Shown: positions 37,052 to 50,194, numbered from the stretch's first letter. The stretch: 64,000 nt of DNA from Pseudoscleropodium purum (GCA_963969395.1 OZ017797.1:20708001-20772000); one strand, 5' to 3'. The notes: generated by a model from the letters alone, not told the origin. Made by a program: numbers and translations.

Positions 37052-38649
37052 TTTTAGATGCTCAATAGTGCAAATTTTGGTTATTTTTCAAATTTTCTAT
37101 TGTACTAGTGCATCTAGAGCAGTAAAGCATACCTTTTACTGGTTAAAATGGATTTTTTACAGTTAGAATCTATAGTTGTGGTTGATATCAGTCGAAAGGG
37201 ATGAATGGGGTGTAAACTATAGTGGCGGTTATTTCGGTTGTCAATTGAATGGGGTGAAGTTCGGTAGCAACTATCGATTCTCTCTCAGTCTGGAAAGGTG
37301 ATGCAGAGCTCCTGTAGCGGTGTGGCTAGCGGTCAGCGATAGTGAAGGCAGGGTCTCTGCATGTGTATGTGATCAATAGTTGTGGGTAGTTGAGATTCAG
37401 TGAGTGGAGTGTCTATAGTGCTAATATCTGTGAAGTAGTGTGCTGGATCGATAGATGATACGAAGTGGAGTTGGAAAAGAGAGAGAAACAATTGTAATGT
37501 CCTCGTGCTGGAATATAATGCGGAATTTACTATTGTAAAGATCTGTGGTATTCAATTGAGTTCAGTTGGTTGTTTGCACCAAGTCTGTAATTTGGAAATT
37601 GTTGTATGACTGTGGATGAATTTGTAATGGGATTGCGATTTTCCATTGTATAAGACTACGGGGCTGTAAGAAATCAATAGAATTTGTATGGAAAGTAGGG
37701 GGGATACAGGGTTGATAGGACAGTCGGACATCCGGGACGTCCAGACGCGAACGTTGTGTCTGTAGCGTCCGTTGACATTCGCGAACGCCGTCTGCCCGTC
37801 CGCCCCGCCCCACCCCGTCTACCCCGTCCGTCCGCCTTCCGACGGCGAGAGGGACGCTGCGTCCACTGGCGTCTGTGTGGACGCATGTCCGACCGTCCGA
37901 ACGTCCGGGTTACGAACGCCTTTTTGGGGCGGACGTAGAGATTCATCAACCTTGGGGGGATATGATGTTCATAATTGTTATGCTATGGTGTGTTTTCTGT
38001 TTTGAATTTAATTGTATTGTATGGGATGACTGAGATCAAAGATTGATATTGAGTGATTCTATAGTAGCAAATCGAAAGAATTGAGAGAATGAGTAATATT
38101 ACAATGGAGAGGAAACAATTTAAATTAAAAGAAAAGAAATGCAAATTTTGTAATCGATTGAACTACTTTAAACCTGAGTGTAAATTAGAGAAAGAAATTG
38201 CTATAGAAGAAAGTACAATCAAGAGTCCAATTGAGGAAAAAATTGAAGGAATGTTGAACAAGGAGAATCAATAGTTGGTGGAAAGCAGATCGTGTATTAG
38301 CAATTGGTTGATATGGATGAATCAATAGAAGATGCTCAAGATTGGACAAGCTAGAAGATCAATAGAGACTGTACCAGCCAATTGCTGAAGCTAATGAAAA
38401 AGTGAATGAATAAAGCAAAATTGAGAGATTGACATACAATTGATAAGTCTCCAGCCTTGATCTTAATTATAATATGGTTTAAATCTATTGTTTGGGTCAA
38501 AGTGAAATATTTTCCTCTATTCTTCAATTGTGCATCATTAAGGTTAATAACATTGCCTTAATAAATTACCTATTGTGAACCAAACCTCCCTGCAAACGAA
38601 CTCGTAGCTATAGTAATTTATCAATAGTTAAGTCTATAGAAAATTACCA
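37052..38649 (+). mobile_element. Insertion (about 1.6 kb) splitting the gag remnant
   Basis: This segment separates two parts of gag that should be adjacent. It is flanked by TCTATAG at 37045-37051 and 38650-38656, a possible 7-bp target duplication. CTATAG is common inside the segment, however, which weakens that evidence. It has no clear inverted termini. It contains a CpG-rich island and, at 38089-38274 on the plus strand, a 61-codon frame with CKFCNRLNYFKPEC, a degenerate zinc knuckle. An independent retroelement fragment is likely, but its class is unknown. Confidence 0.5.
37700..37945. other. CpG-rich island inside the insertion
   Basis: About 245 bp of GC-rich sequence with many CpG sites and repeated GTCCG/CGTCC words lies in otherwise AT-rich DNA. 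Overlapping open frames occur on both strands, as expected of GC-rich sequence; none has a recognised domain. Confidence 0.8.
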
Positions 38650-38656
38650 TCTATAG

Positions 38657-39423
38657 ACACCTTGTTTGAAGTTCCAGTGGAAGCAATAGTAGCGTAGTTG
38701 GCATATGGCCATAGCAAGGTCTATACTTGCTTTTCTTGTTGACATTCAAATAATTGCTTGTCGCATTTGACAGCTTCAAAAATCACTTCGTTGAGTATCA
38801 TAGGGTCTAGCAAAGAGAGTAATAAATCCTTCACTTCATTGCATGAGCCATAATAGAATTGGCTTATTCATGTTTGTTCTCCCCAATTGATATCTCAAGC
38901 TAATTAGTAAGAATAAAAAACATATATTGATGTTGGTCGGCAACCTTGTTGCAGATTTGGAATCTTTCTTGTCCAGTACATAACTTACCATATTCGCTAA
39001 ACATTTCTTCAAATGCAGCTAGAAACATATCAAACCTGTCAAGAATTGGAGAGTTCTTTTGATAAAGTGGTGCATACCAAGAGAGTGTTTGCTCGGACAA
39101 TAAAATTCTCACCAATCCAATGTGAGTTGCATTTGTCCTATACCGTTGAGGTTGTAGCATCAAAACAAGCCAAATTTGGTTGACGAAGCCTTGTAATTTC
39201 AAACGCATACCACCAAACTTCTTAAGAAGGCTGACTCTAAGTTCTTTTGTGTCACTATAATGTGAGCTTGATGCTTGTAATCCCAAACTTGGCAAATTGA
39301 GAATTTGCATCGCTCGTATATGGATTGGATTAATTGATTGTTGAAGCTTCGCCTCTAAACCACATAGTTTTGAATTCAATTCTTCTATTTACTTAAACAT
39401 GCGTTTGCGATCCATATTCATGG
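38657..39423 (-). pseudogene. gag N-terminal remnant of the Ty3/gypsy element
   Basis: Starts near MNMDRKRMFK at 39423, then a stop, then 159 open codons (39379-38900) with LKLQGFVNQIWLVLML and LSEQTLSWYAPLYQKNSP. This fits the plant Ty3/gypsy capsid region (retrotransposon gag domain). More stops follow to the insertion point at 38.65 kb. Confidence 0.7.
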
Positions 39424-39885
39424 CCGTTAGAGTAGTTATGATAGTATCTAGTTTTGAGTTCTCTATAATCACTTCGCTTATTCCATCTATTAAATAAACA
39501 AATGTAAAATCCTAATAAAACACGTTTTTGATGACTACACGATCTTGTAGAATTGGGATAATAAATGGAATAATAAATGGAATAGGTTGAGCCAATAGTC
39601 TTTCAAACTCTGCTTCATCAAATCGATTAACAATTATCTCTCTAAGTTCTTACTTGGATTTACTAATAACATGAATATCAAGGTTAAAGTTGAACTCTCA
39701 AATAAGTAGTTTGCTTAGCTCTATAAACTTTTATACTAACAACATGGAAGGACCTTTAAAAATGAAGAGTTTGCAGGCAATAACACTAGTTTAGAAGTGG
39801 GTAATCCGCAACTTCTAAAACACTTTATGCACTTCAAATATAAGGGTAATTCATGCTCTAGTTAGAAAAAACAAAGTTCTGATGA

Positions 39886-40386
39886 TGTTGAAGGCAGTCT
39901 CGACAAACTATTAGGAATGAACTAAAATATAATAAAATGTAAGGAAAAATCTCTAAGCCACAAGACAAGAGTTTGTTCAAGATTCAAATGTATTTCAGAT
40001 GGTAAAGGTACACAAATCTATCTCAGAATTTGAACAAAGACTAGGTACTATAAACTAGAGGTTAAAAGGAGTTATCGAGACCAAGGAGCTTCTCAATCTC
40101 GATTGCTACTTATACTGAAGGATTCAAGCTTCTTGTACAAGCTTCTAGAAGCTTGGAGCTTCTTTAGCTACTTCTACCTATTGAAAAGCTTTGACAAACT
40201 TGGGAGCTTCTTCAACTACTTCTATCTATTGGAAAGCTTCTTGAGAAGCTTTCACAAACTTGAGAGCTTCTTGAACTACTTTCATCTAAGAAAAAACTTC
40301 CTAAAGAACTTCTAAAAGGTTTGAGAAGGTTCCACAAAGTAAGAAGCTTTATGAAAAGTTTTTTCTATCTTCTTATATCCATGACA
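39886..40386 (-). repeat. 5' LTR of the Ty3/gypsy element
   Basis: The minus-strand start is TGTCATGGATATAAGAAG at 40386 and the end is CAACA at 39886. Immediately inside, on the minus strand, TCATCAGAAC resembles a worn primer-binding site for initiator tRNA-Met. The sequence is diverged from the 3' LTR and shorter by about 65 bp at the low-coordinate side. Confidence 0.72.
40138..40155. promoter_or_regulatory. Palindromic heat-shock-element-like site in 5' LTR
   Basis: The same 18-bp palindrome CAAGCTTCTAGAAGCTTG as in the 3' LTR is conserved here although the surrounding LTR sequence has diverged. Further GAAnnTT(C/T) motifs follow at about 40230-40360. Confidence 0.5.
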
Positions 40387-42939
40387 TGCCTAGCTATTTT
40401 AAGCTGGAATATATTGAAGAATCTTCTTCTTGAATTTTTTTAACATAGAGCTAAAATTATTGTTGGTGTTGTAGGAACCATGTTGGACAAGGACTATAAC
40501 ACTATGTTGCAAGGGGACCCTAAATTTTACGTAGCAATCAACTCATCATATAAGTATGTCTTGAAACTATTTATTGCAAATGTCATCGGTTAGTTTTTTA
40601 AAGTAATTGTAGAATACAAAGTTTGCAACGCCTCATCTCAACGCTACTTAAGTTCTTTTCACGAGGATGATACTTGCCCTAGCCATGGCATCCTATGACC
40701 ATTGAATTTAACATCACGCATAGAGAGATCAATGCCATTATAGCAAGCACAGCCTTAAGATCACAACACCACTTGTACCAACAACAATCTCAATGCAAGG
40801 TTTGCCCAAATTCAAATGAAAACCACCTCCTTAGCGAATGATGGATTTACGTAAACCTGTAAAATGGTGCTTCCACAAACCTTATTTGAAGACCCCAAGG
40901 CCTTAAATATAAAGACAACCTAATGAAAGTCACGACTTGATATCCATGTCATCTTTAGGCCGTACAGAGATAGAAATCAAATTCCCAAATAAGCAACCAA
41001 CCTCCTTCAATGCCCCTTTCTAGTTTGCATTACCAACTAGGTACCAATTACTATATGAATTTTACACCTTCTTCCTCTAACTATTCCAACCAAGAGTCTC
41101 TATACCTTCCCTTTAGTTTCTTTTGCCTTTTCAATTTGACCTTCATGTTGATCAAGCCCTCCCATAGGCTCCACCCCTTGCTCCATCAAATAATCCCATG
41201 CATATAATAGATGTCCTAGATCTTCTTCTCGTAATCAACAGCATGGACATGGAACTTGAAGTAGAAACAAAATAATACATGATTCACCTAGCGGAGGAGC
41301 AGGAAGGTGTACATTCAAGCTAGGCTTCTAATACAACCTTCATCTTGCCTCAATTGATTACTACCTTGACATGGCCTCTACTTCAAGACGGTCAATAATT
41401 TACATTGATCAATTTGTTGCAACTTGAGAACAACAAGGATCAAGCTCTAATATTCATGTGGAAGCCCCTAGCATCGAAGGTTGCTTTGATCCATATTCAA
41501 CACTGACCAATCATGCTAGAACCAACAATATAATGCTTTGAACTAGTGGATAGTAAGGAATTTGATAAAAACCATGTGCCTTCTAACCCCGGTAATGTCA
41601 CCATCCAAACAAGTGAATTTGCAGTTGAACCCTCTCTATATAAAGAAGAAGCTTTTGTAGACATGTAGAATATGCATTTCTTACCCATCAAACCAACATC
41701 AAACAATTTGTCATTGACTAATCATGCTAGCAAAACACCAGTTTTGCTAATACCTCATCAATCATATTTGACCACCCATCACATCAAGTGACACCAAGCC
41801 AAGAGACTAATAACCAACTCTAGGCTAGATCTTGGCAAACAAATCATTTCGAAGAGAAAGACAATGCTCAAGCCTATTGCTCTTTTTACAACCTTATAGG
41901 TGATGGCATCCAGCTTACTTAAGTGTCATCTTCAATTGAACCTTCTTCAATAATGCAAATCTCCGAAGCTTTTCTTTCTATAGTGGAACAAACCTTCTTA
42001 GTCCAAATATACAATTTTTTTTTATTAAAAGCTAATATCTAAAGAGTGTATTGACTTTCGATTTTATACTTTTATTAACATATGCAATTTTCAAGAAATC
42101 CTAATTGACTAATAAAATTTAAAAATTCAAGGAGTGAATTTTTTGGTTACAAGCTCTAAATTCTTTGAGAACTTATCCCACATTCTTATGCTATAAAGCT
42201 TTCTAGTTTAGTCACCACAATATCTACATCTACTTCAATCCTCATTCTTTTTCTTCTTCATACCCTTGTACACCTCTAATTTGACACCGTTGTGCAGCCA
42301 AAGTCTATACTACGTATTTTTTTGAGTGAATTTTACTATAAAAAAATGATGCAAGATTTTTATAGGAAATAATTGGCAAGATATTCTTCTTTATAGTAGA
42401 TGAAATCACTAAAGTATTCCCAAATTTTGGGACAAGATCAATAGATCACTTTCTTTTAGATGAACACACATTAGCTTTTGAATTAATAAATGAATTTTCA
42501 TCCATATATTTTAAGTTTCATCCATTTTCATGAATGTAAATAACTTCATCATTCTAGTAAAGATTGCTTTTCCGACTGCATTGCCCAAAATAAATGAAAC
42601 TCTCCTTTAGCAACCCAAGCCCAAGACTTATGGTAGCCTAACTCAACTCCCTAGCATCCTAATTTAAGCTGGATTTGTCCAATATGACCTTGGGCCTTAG
42701 TTTGGGCTCAAGGTCTTGGTTCATAGCCTTGGATTTAAAATAAATAAATTAAAGGCTTTTGAACTACTATAGCTTCCTAGCAACTTAATCAACTTTCTAT
42801 CTACTACTTAATTAATCCATAAACAACAAGTGAATATTTTGTATTCAATGAGTAACAATAAATCCTTCTATTGGTAAGACAAAAGTGAAACTATTCATCT
42901 TTGAAATTTTGTTGTGAAAAAAAGAGGTCTTCTACAATA

Positions 42940-43072
42940 TGCTAGAAGAAAATTGCATTGGTCTCAATAAAACCAATCTAATATTGAAAAACACAAAATT
43001 TTGCACTAAAAATAGAATATTGGAGAAAACATCAAATTGATTTTGTCAAGACTAATGCAATTTTCTTCTAGT
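42940..43072. mobile_element. MITE, 133 bp, nested in a repeat copy
   Basis: Termini of about 55 bp are inverted: left GCTAGAAGAAAATTGCATT, and right the complement of the same with few mismatches. Flanks show AATA at 42936-42939 and 43073-43076. The homologous repeat at 9.13 kb has a single AATA at 9134-9137 and no insert, which defines the insertion exactly. Confidence 0.82.
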
Positions 43073-46000
43073 AATAATTTGACTACCAGTGATTATTTAA
43101 AAAAAAATTTAAGCCAATCATTCCAACAATATCCAAAGGGATTATTTCGATGGTCACTAGTCTATCTTTTAAAGTTAAAATACAAAAAATAGTTAGGCAA
43201 TTCAAAAATAATAATTTGAAATCTGAAAATTTAAAAGATAATGAAAATAAGTTAAGCATTCAACCAAATTGTTCTTGCAATTCTTGTTTGGTTGTTGCTA
43301 CTTTTATTTAAGGTAGAAGCATTTACTTAAACATTTTATTGACCTTTGAATTCTAAACTCTCTATCTTGTGTGTCAAGGTTTTCTTAAGTATTAGGGTTT
43401 GTTGTGTGTAAGAGATATGTTTTATTTGTGAAAGATTGTGCTTTAGAATGGTCAAAATAGTGAATTAAAAAACTTTGCAATGTATGTTTGTAGTTTTTGA
43501 GAAGCATCAATTTTTGACTAGGCTTGTCAATATTTGAGATGCTTAGATATAATTACTAATACTTGTGCCAACTTAAGAATACAAGTCTCATGCTAATTTA
43601 TTAAATTTCATCATAAGCTACTTGAATTTTTATGAATTATGAATTTTTTTTTAAATATATGTATTATTTTATTCTTTTTGGTTGATACTTTTTCAAAAAT
43701 ATAGGCTTCTTTTAATTATTTATTTTTAGACCAAGTTGCTAGAAAGCTATAGTATTGGGGTAAAAAATGGCCACGCTTTAACTTTGTTAGGAATGAAGTT
43801 CTTTTTGAGGTAGGCAATTGGATGGTGCTCATATTGATGGTTATTAATAAATGCTAAATTTATTTGGTTACTGAGGTGGCATAGGCTAATTATTAACTTT
43901 TGAAAAATAAAATGTGATTTTTACAAAAACACGAAATCCTAAAGAAGTGTAGATTTTAGAGACTTGGAATTGTTTCTACATAACTTGAGAGAATTTGAGC
44001 CATCATATAAGAGTTGTAAGTGTCCTAAGAATAGAAAGATGACTTTGAAGTGGTGCCAAATTTTGATCCACATAATTGCAACAACCATACCCATAACTCA
44101 TGTAAACAACTACTCATCAATTATAAATCTTGACTGGAATTCTTAAAAGATATTATTGATCTAATTGATAGTTGATGAGCTTTTGAAATTCATAGTTTAT
44201 AATGAGTCTCTTGTATTTGTTGATTTCTTCTCTTCTTGATTGCAATAATCCTATGATTTCATTTTTTGTTACTTTGTGACTCTAATTTTTGTTAATACAT
44301 ATGAGATTCTAAAACAATGAGCACAAAAACAAGTTTGGGCTATGATATTTAAGCCCATTGTGAGAAATTTCTACGTGGTTAGTACATATGATAATTGCTA
44401 ATTATTTTTGCTATACCCAAAAGTAACAAAATTGTGATTAAGTAGGATGAAGGCAACATTTTGTTTATTTGTTCACTCACTTACATCAATTATAACTAAG
44501 GCCACATTTTAATTATCCTTCTTTGATCAATTAAAGTTTTCCAGAGTGATTGTTGTGTATTTCTACCACATGTGGGTCTTCAATATTATCAGAGATTTGT
44601 ATCAACTTGTAAGCTCATATGGTTTTTGAATTTGCCCTTCTACATATATTTTATATTCGATTTTATATACAAAGATGCTTGTTTTTTATTCCATTTTAGG
44701 ATGGAATCTAGAGAGCAACTACCTCAAAAACTCAATTTTAATCCAACACTCTGACCTACCATGTTGAGAAACTTCCAATCAATTTGGAATTTTCCTCTAT
44801 AGCAACAAAGTCACAATTCAAGAAAGCCATGGTCTTAGGTTCCTTATGTCTTTTTTCTATAGCCACATGTTGATCAATACTAGGTTCAATTGTAGTTCAA
44901 TTGTGTCAAGAAATGTCATGGAAGTTTGATGCTACTTTTCTCTTATTCAACTTACCAATAGTTCTATTAATTAGACAAAACAAAAGTTATTATGGTGAAC
45001 AATAGTAGTGCTCCAATCCTACCACCCCAACCTACAAGTGCAAACCTAATATACATCAACAAAAAACTTAAGATTAGTCAAGCTTGACACCTTAAACATA
45101 GAATTTGACAAACACTAATGCAAACAACTACTACATAACTTTATTAGATAATCAAAATAAGATGCTCATAGATGTAAAAGAGATCTAGAAGTTATTGGAT
45201 ATGGGATCTTGCTAAAACTACTCCCTCTTGACAAAGTCTAAGTGTAGCTATACCTTTTAACTGAATTTTTAACGACTTCCTTAGGGTATTTGGAATAAAT
45301 AAACCAAATGAATGATAACAAAGAAAACAAGGAGAAGAAGGGTTAGGTTTTGGTAAGGCTTTCAAAAACTTGCCGGTACATGTATCTTGGAAATGGAAAC
45401 CCCCAAAATTGGAGGGGGAATGACAAAAGAAAAGGGAAATTTTTTACACTTCTAAATCAAGCTTTGCCATCACATGAGTTTATGTGGTCTTGATCAATAT
45501 TTAAAATAAACAATATGATATGAGAAAAGAACCATTAACTAACACCAATTCTTATAAAAGAATTTCCTCACGGTTTTGATGTGCCTAAATTGTTTGAAGG
45601 GGTTGTCGGAGTAAAAAGAGACAACCATTTGATCCTTGTTTAGATGTTCTCAAAATAATTGACCTTTATTCAAATGTTAGATGGTTACAAAACTAGCTAA
45701 TAATTATTAATTAGAGCTATTCGTTTGAGTCTTTTCTTATTATTGAAACCTCATGAAATTTGTCAAGGCATACTATTATCATTCAAAACTTCTATTTAAT
45801 TTTTTGGAAAATTATACCTTGACTTCAAATATTTTCTAGGATTTCAATATAGTTGCTTGTAGCAATTGACTTCCAAGAAAACTACTCTACACAATTTGAT
45901 AAATTTCAATTTTAAATCATCTCTAAGGCTAGTACTATTTTGACTATGAGGTTTTCAATAAGGTCTTTTTAGTCATAAAGACCATATTAGGGTTTGGATA

Positions 46001-46508
46001 TATATATACACACACCTGCCCTCTAAACAATCATTTTGGGATTCTTTCTATACTAAAAGGATACTTTCGAGGTTTAAAACAAAAGAAAAATTGAGTCTAA
46101 AAGGACAATCTAAGGGCTTGCACCAATATATTTGTAAAAATTTTTAAGTAGAAATGAAATAAAAACCTAAAAGGATTAAGGTATTTAAGGATAAAACTAA
46201 TTTTGGGAGATGAAGAAGTATAAGAAAATATAAGATGAAAATCATTTCTTTAGGAATCATCATGAGGTGCACCAAGGAAAACTCTTGAGGCAAAAGTTTA
46301 AATCATCTCACTCATCTTGGCATAAATTGAAGATCCACTATAAGGAAAAGGAATGTTTAAAAAATATTCCTAGTAGTATAGTCCTATAATTGATAACTTT
46401 TTAGGAAATTTTTAGTATAATAATATTAAAAATACATTTACATCTAGTAAAATTACTAAAAATTTGTGAAATAGTCATGATTTATAGAATTATACTACTA
46501 AAACTAAA

Positions 46509-47431
46509 CTTAACCCTTAAAGGACCGGACTGCGTTTTTTGGCTATATAGAAATTTTGAGCAGGCCATTGTGACTATAAATTTTCATATTTAAAGCTGAA
46601 ATTGTAGTAGAAGGTTAAGACAAGGAATATCTTTCATATGCAACAAATTTCATGACATTTGGAAATAGGAATCAAAAGTTCTAGCCTAATATATCAACTC
46701 GGGCAGTCTAGGCAAATCTGAAAAATCATTTTTTTTAAAAATAAAACTTTGAAATTTGTTTTCTAGACTTATATATACAAAGAAAGTTTTGAATCATTCC
46801 ATTTTGATCAACAAGTCAAAAGTTATGAGGATTTTTTGTTTGTGGGCAGTTATGGATTCCCTACTCTAAAATAAACTTTGAAATCCTTTATCTTACCCAA
46901 TTTTCAATATTTTTGAAAAATAATAAAATCCTAGGATGTAAATTATTTATTACAGCATTTCAACCATTGGCATTGGCATTTTTCAATTTTATAACAAAAT
47001 TATTAACAATTTAGTATTTTGATTCATTCTCTACTTCTTTCTACTTATTATTTTTTTTTATATGTTGTGTAGATCCAAATTATTTGAATTTTTCCAAGCA
47101 TGTAGAAAACTTGACTTGAAGAATGAATCCAAAGAGTTGCAATCATTTTGAACATTCTTTCATACAAAATTCACCTTGTAAAGTTCAATTGCCCGATTTT
47201 TTGCAAGGATAAAACAATGATTTTTGTCACTTCAAATGCTAATATCTTACAATCTACATGGTGGAAATTTTTAAACTTTTTTCACATCTTGTCAAACTAG
47301 TTTACTATAAGATCCTATGGTTACATGTGTCTAAAATTTTTTTTTTTTCTAAATTTTGAAACTTGTCTAAGAAATGGCAGTTTTGGGAGCAGTTTTGGCA
47401 AAAACATAGTCAAAGGACTTTAGGGGTTAAA
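46509..47431. mobile_element. TIR element, about 920 bp, TTAACCC-type ends
   Basis: The left end TTAACCCTTAAAGGACCGGA and the inverted right end TTTTAACCCCTAAAGTCCTT are related. Interior sequence is shared with the foldback element at 54.8-55.6 kb and with the fragment at 17.8-18.3 kb. There is no transposase frame. Confidence 0.65.
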
Positions 47432-50194
47432 ACATTCTATTCTTTTTGTAGTGGATCTACCATAGAAAATTTTTCAGGATTTCATCCAAAATTTAAATGG
47501 GTCATGAAACTAAAGATCTAGAATTTTAATCATTAACCAACCCTTCTCCAAGATACAACAAAATTAGCAACCTTGAGATGAGAAGAAAACAAGTTAGGGT
47601 TGAGTTGTACAAAAGAGTTTGAAAGGTTATATTGAACCTCAAAGGCCTTTAAAATAATTGATTTTTATTTTACATGTATTGTAGGGATAAAAGTGTTGAT
47701 ATTATATTTCAACACTAAATCTTCATTTTTCTTTCTTCTACTATTAATGACAATCAAGTATTGGAAATTTTGAAACCTTGAAGAATAGGGTGTTGTGAAT
47801 TTTTTTCAAATTTCAAATTTTAAGTTATAAAATTATTAATTATAATGAAATTTGTGAATCATCCAATTAAAAAATTAAAGTTTGTTGATTTGAAATTCAT
47901 AATTTATAAATGTAGTGTTTTTATTAAATTTGAACATTAAATCTGAAATATGATATAAATTTAATTTTATAATGAAATCTTTTTTTGCATTGAACACTTT
48001 AGATTTGATTCAGTTATCTATATTATTAAAAATCATTGCAAAGAGATAACACTAAACAATACTATGTCTTGTATAGATAAAAGAATCAATATTTTACTAT
48101 TATTGCTACATTAAGTTTTGACTGCCTTCTTTGCAAACAATTATGATCAACTTATTAATTATAATTATAAAATATTAAAGATATAAAATCTTTAAATTTT
48201 AAAATCAATAAATGTATAAATTTAAAAAAAAATTCTTTTATAAATTAATGAATTTGGAATATTAAAAAAATTCACAGTTAGTTTTTTTTAAATGAAGTTA
48301 AAAAATTTCATATGAATTAATAGATTAATTTAATATTCTGAAATATAATAATTAAATTTTTTATTAATTTTAAATATCATATTTAAATTTAATTTAATAT
48401 TTTGAAATATAATAATTTAAAATTTGAAGGTGTTATTAGTTGAGACACCAATGGACATAGAGATGGCAAGTGACAAGTTTGCCAACTCCCAATCTCAAGA
48501 GCCCCCGACTGTTAAATGTTTGGAGGATCTCTTCACATCCCACCAATTTCCTTGTTTATGTTGGCTTTGTTTCATTCGTCCCCATACACTCGTCACACCA
48601 TCACCTTTACTTAATTTCTAATGCAATCAATTTCCCTTGTGAGTCTCCACAATTACAGTTGACTTGTAGAACATATAATCACATCCAGCTCCTACAATAT
48701 AAGAAAATCTAACTTTTGCTACTCTGAATTAATGCAAATTGTTTGCATACATTGTATTCACCTGTTTAAGCTTTTCTAGCCTTTAATTTTTTGTGTTTCT
48801 TGCACTTCCTATAGGCCTTGATGTTTTGTTTTCATTTTCTTCCATATTTCTTGGCTTCAGGAGCTAAGTGTAGAACATTGCTTCCTCACCTTTTCTTTAT
48901 GGTTCTTTTTTTTTATCACATTTTAAGAATTTTGGTCTATAATATGACCAATTCAATTGATTGTATTGTAAAAAAATTTAATTTTTTATGAGTAAAATTT
49001 TATTGTTCTAGAATCCATGAAGAACTCAACATTTATTAATCTAAATCTAAATAAAATAGGATTAAATAATTCATCATTTGATCTAATTAAAACTACCAAG
49101 TAAAGATGACATACAATTTTGAGTTTGGACTTCTTAGACCTTTTGGAGTTAAGGTTTGTTAGTAGAGCATTTTTGTGTAACACTCATCTTATGCCTATTT
49201 TTTTTTTAATTCAATTTTTTTACTTGAGGATGCTAGTCTAAGGTATTGTAGGCTAGTTTTATAACTATCATTATGAAGAAGTCATGTATTGGCTTCCAAG
49301 AGAGAATAAGGTTCAGTGGTTTTTGAAAGCAATTCAATAATTATTTTACGCTAATTTGCATTTGGCTTTTGTGGATTTTTGTGAAGGCTTGAGCTAAAGT
49401 AAAGTTTGTACTTTGATTTGGATTGCAGCGTGAGGACTTCAAATAGTGGTTTGCATGAGATCTTCAAATGCCATATCAATTTGTATTTTCTTTTCAATAA
49501 AAGAACAAGTAGAGATGCATAAAGGAAAGTATGATACTTACAAATGTTTAGGAAAGCATCATGTAAAAGAGAGTTAAGCAAGTGAAATAGGCGACACATA
49601 TTGTCGTAGCATAATTTGGAACAAAGCATGTTGGATTTAAAAAAACATTTAGCGGACTTAAGTCACAAAAATGTATAACATGTAAAGTCTAGATTTAGTT
49701 TCAATGTATATATAAAAAGGCTAAAAGACCAAAAATTTACTCTAATTAAAAGAATTTTTTCAATTGCTAAATAGATAGCATGCAAACCACTTTATTGAAA
49801 AAAAACAAGTTTTTCCTTCTTTATATGCATGAATTCATATGCAAGGCCACTTTAGATTTCACTAGTCAAAGCAAGAAGCTTGAGATGACAAGAAATCCCA
49901 CATATTGATTCTTGTAAGAATTTTTATTTTATTTTTTATTTTACAATAGTCTAAGTAACATGAATGGCATGCTAAGAAGACTTAGAAAATAAGATCTTTA
50001 GCTAGTCATTTGAGATCAATTAGACATTTTATGCATCCTAAAATGTTATGAATGCAATGACTCTTTGGAATTAAGCTTGTCATTTCACTCCTATTTACAC
50101 ATAGTATTTAATGAATTTTAAACTTTCAGCATGCAATCTTGCATGTGATCTTTAGCTTGTTGCTTTGACAAATACAATTTATATTAGACCTTAG

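Larger units (their letters stand above)
32679..40386 (-). mobile_element. Decayed Ty3/gypsy LTR retrotransposon
   Basis: Two direct repeats (about 32679-33244 and 39886-40386) flank gag and pol remnants all read on the minus strand, so the 5' LTR is at the higher coordinates. Order on the minus strand: gag (39.4 kb), zinc knuckle (36.9 kb), protease (36.8-36.6), reverse transcriptase (36.2-35.3), RNase H (35.3-34.8) and integrase (34.6-33.6). Protease, RT, RNase H, integrase order is diagnostic of Ty3/gypsy. A purine tract adjoins the 3' LTR. Stops and frameshifts run throughout, so no intact polyprotein exists. A roughly 1.6-kb foreign segment interrupts it at 37.05-38.65 kb. No chromodomain was recognised. 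The LTRs are visibly diverged from each other, so the element is old. Target-site duplication was not clear. Confidence 0.88.
40387..50194. other. AT-rich intergenic region, repeats only
   Basis: No intact gene is supported over nearly 10 kb. From 40.4 to 42.0 kb the base composition is less AT-biased and both strands contain broken open stretches, suggesting a decayed coding transposon that I could not identify. From 42.0 kb the sequence is strongly AT-rich with TIR-type repeats. A frame at 48451 onwards (MDIEMASDKFANSQSQEPPT) could be a first exon of the downstream CEP162-like gene, but no clear splice link was found. Confidence 0.5.

Noticed and set aside
37562..38005. Four overlapping Arg/Pro-rich frames in the CpG island
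   Set aside because: Opposite-strand mirror frames without domains, caused by base composition.
40430..41960. Coding-like but broken stretch downstream of the LTR element
   Set aside because: Frequent stops on both strands and no domain I could name; not reported as a gene.
48424..48621. Possible first exon of the CEP162-like gene
   Set aside because: The frame has an acidic start (MDIEMASDKF), but no convincing donor site in the needed phase was seen; kept only as a candidate.
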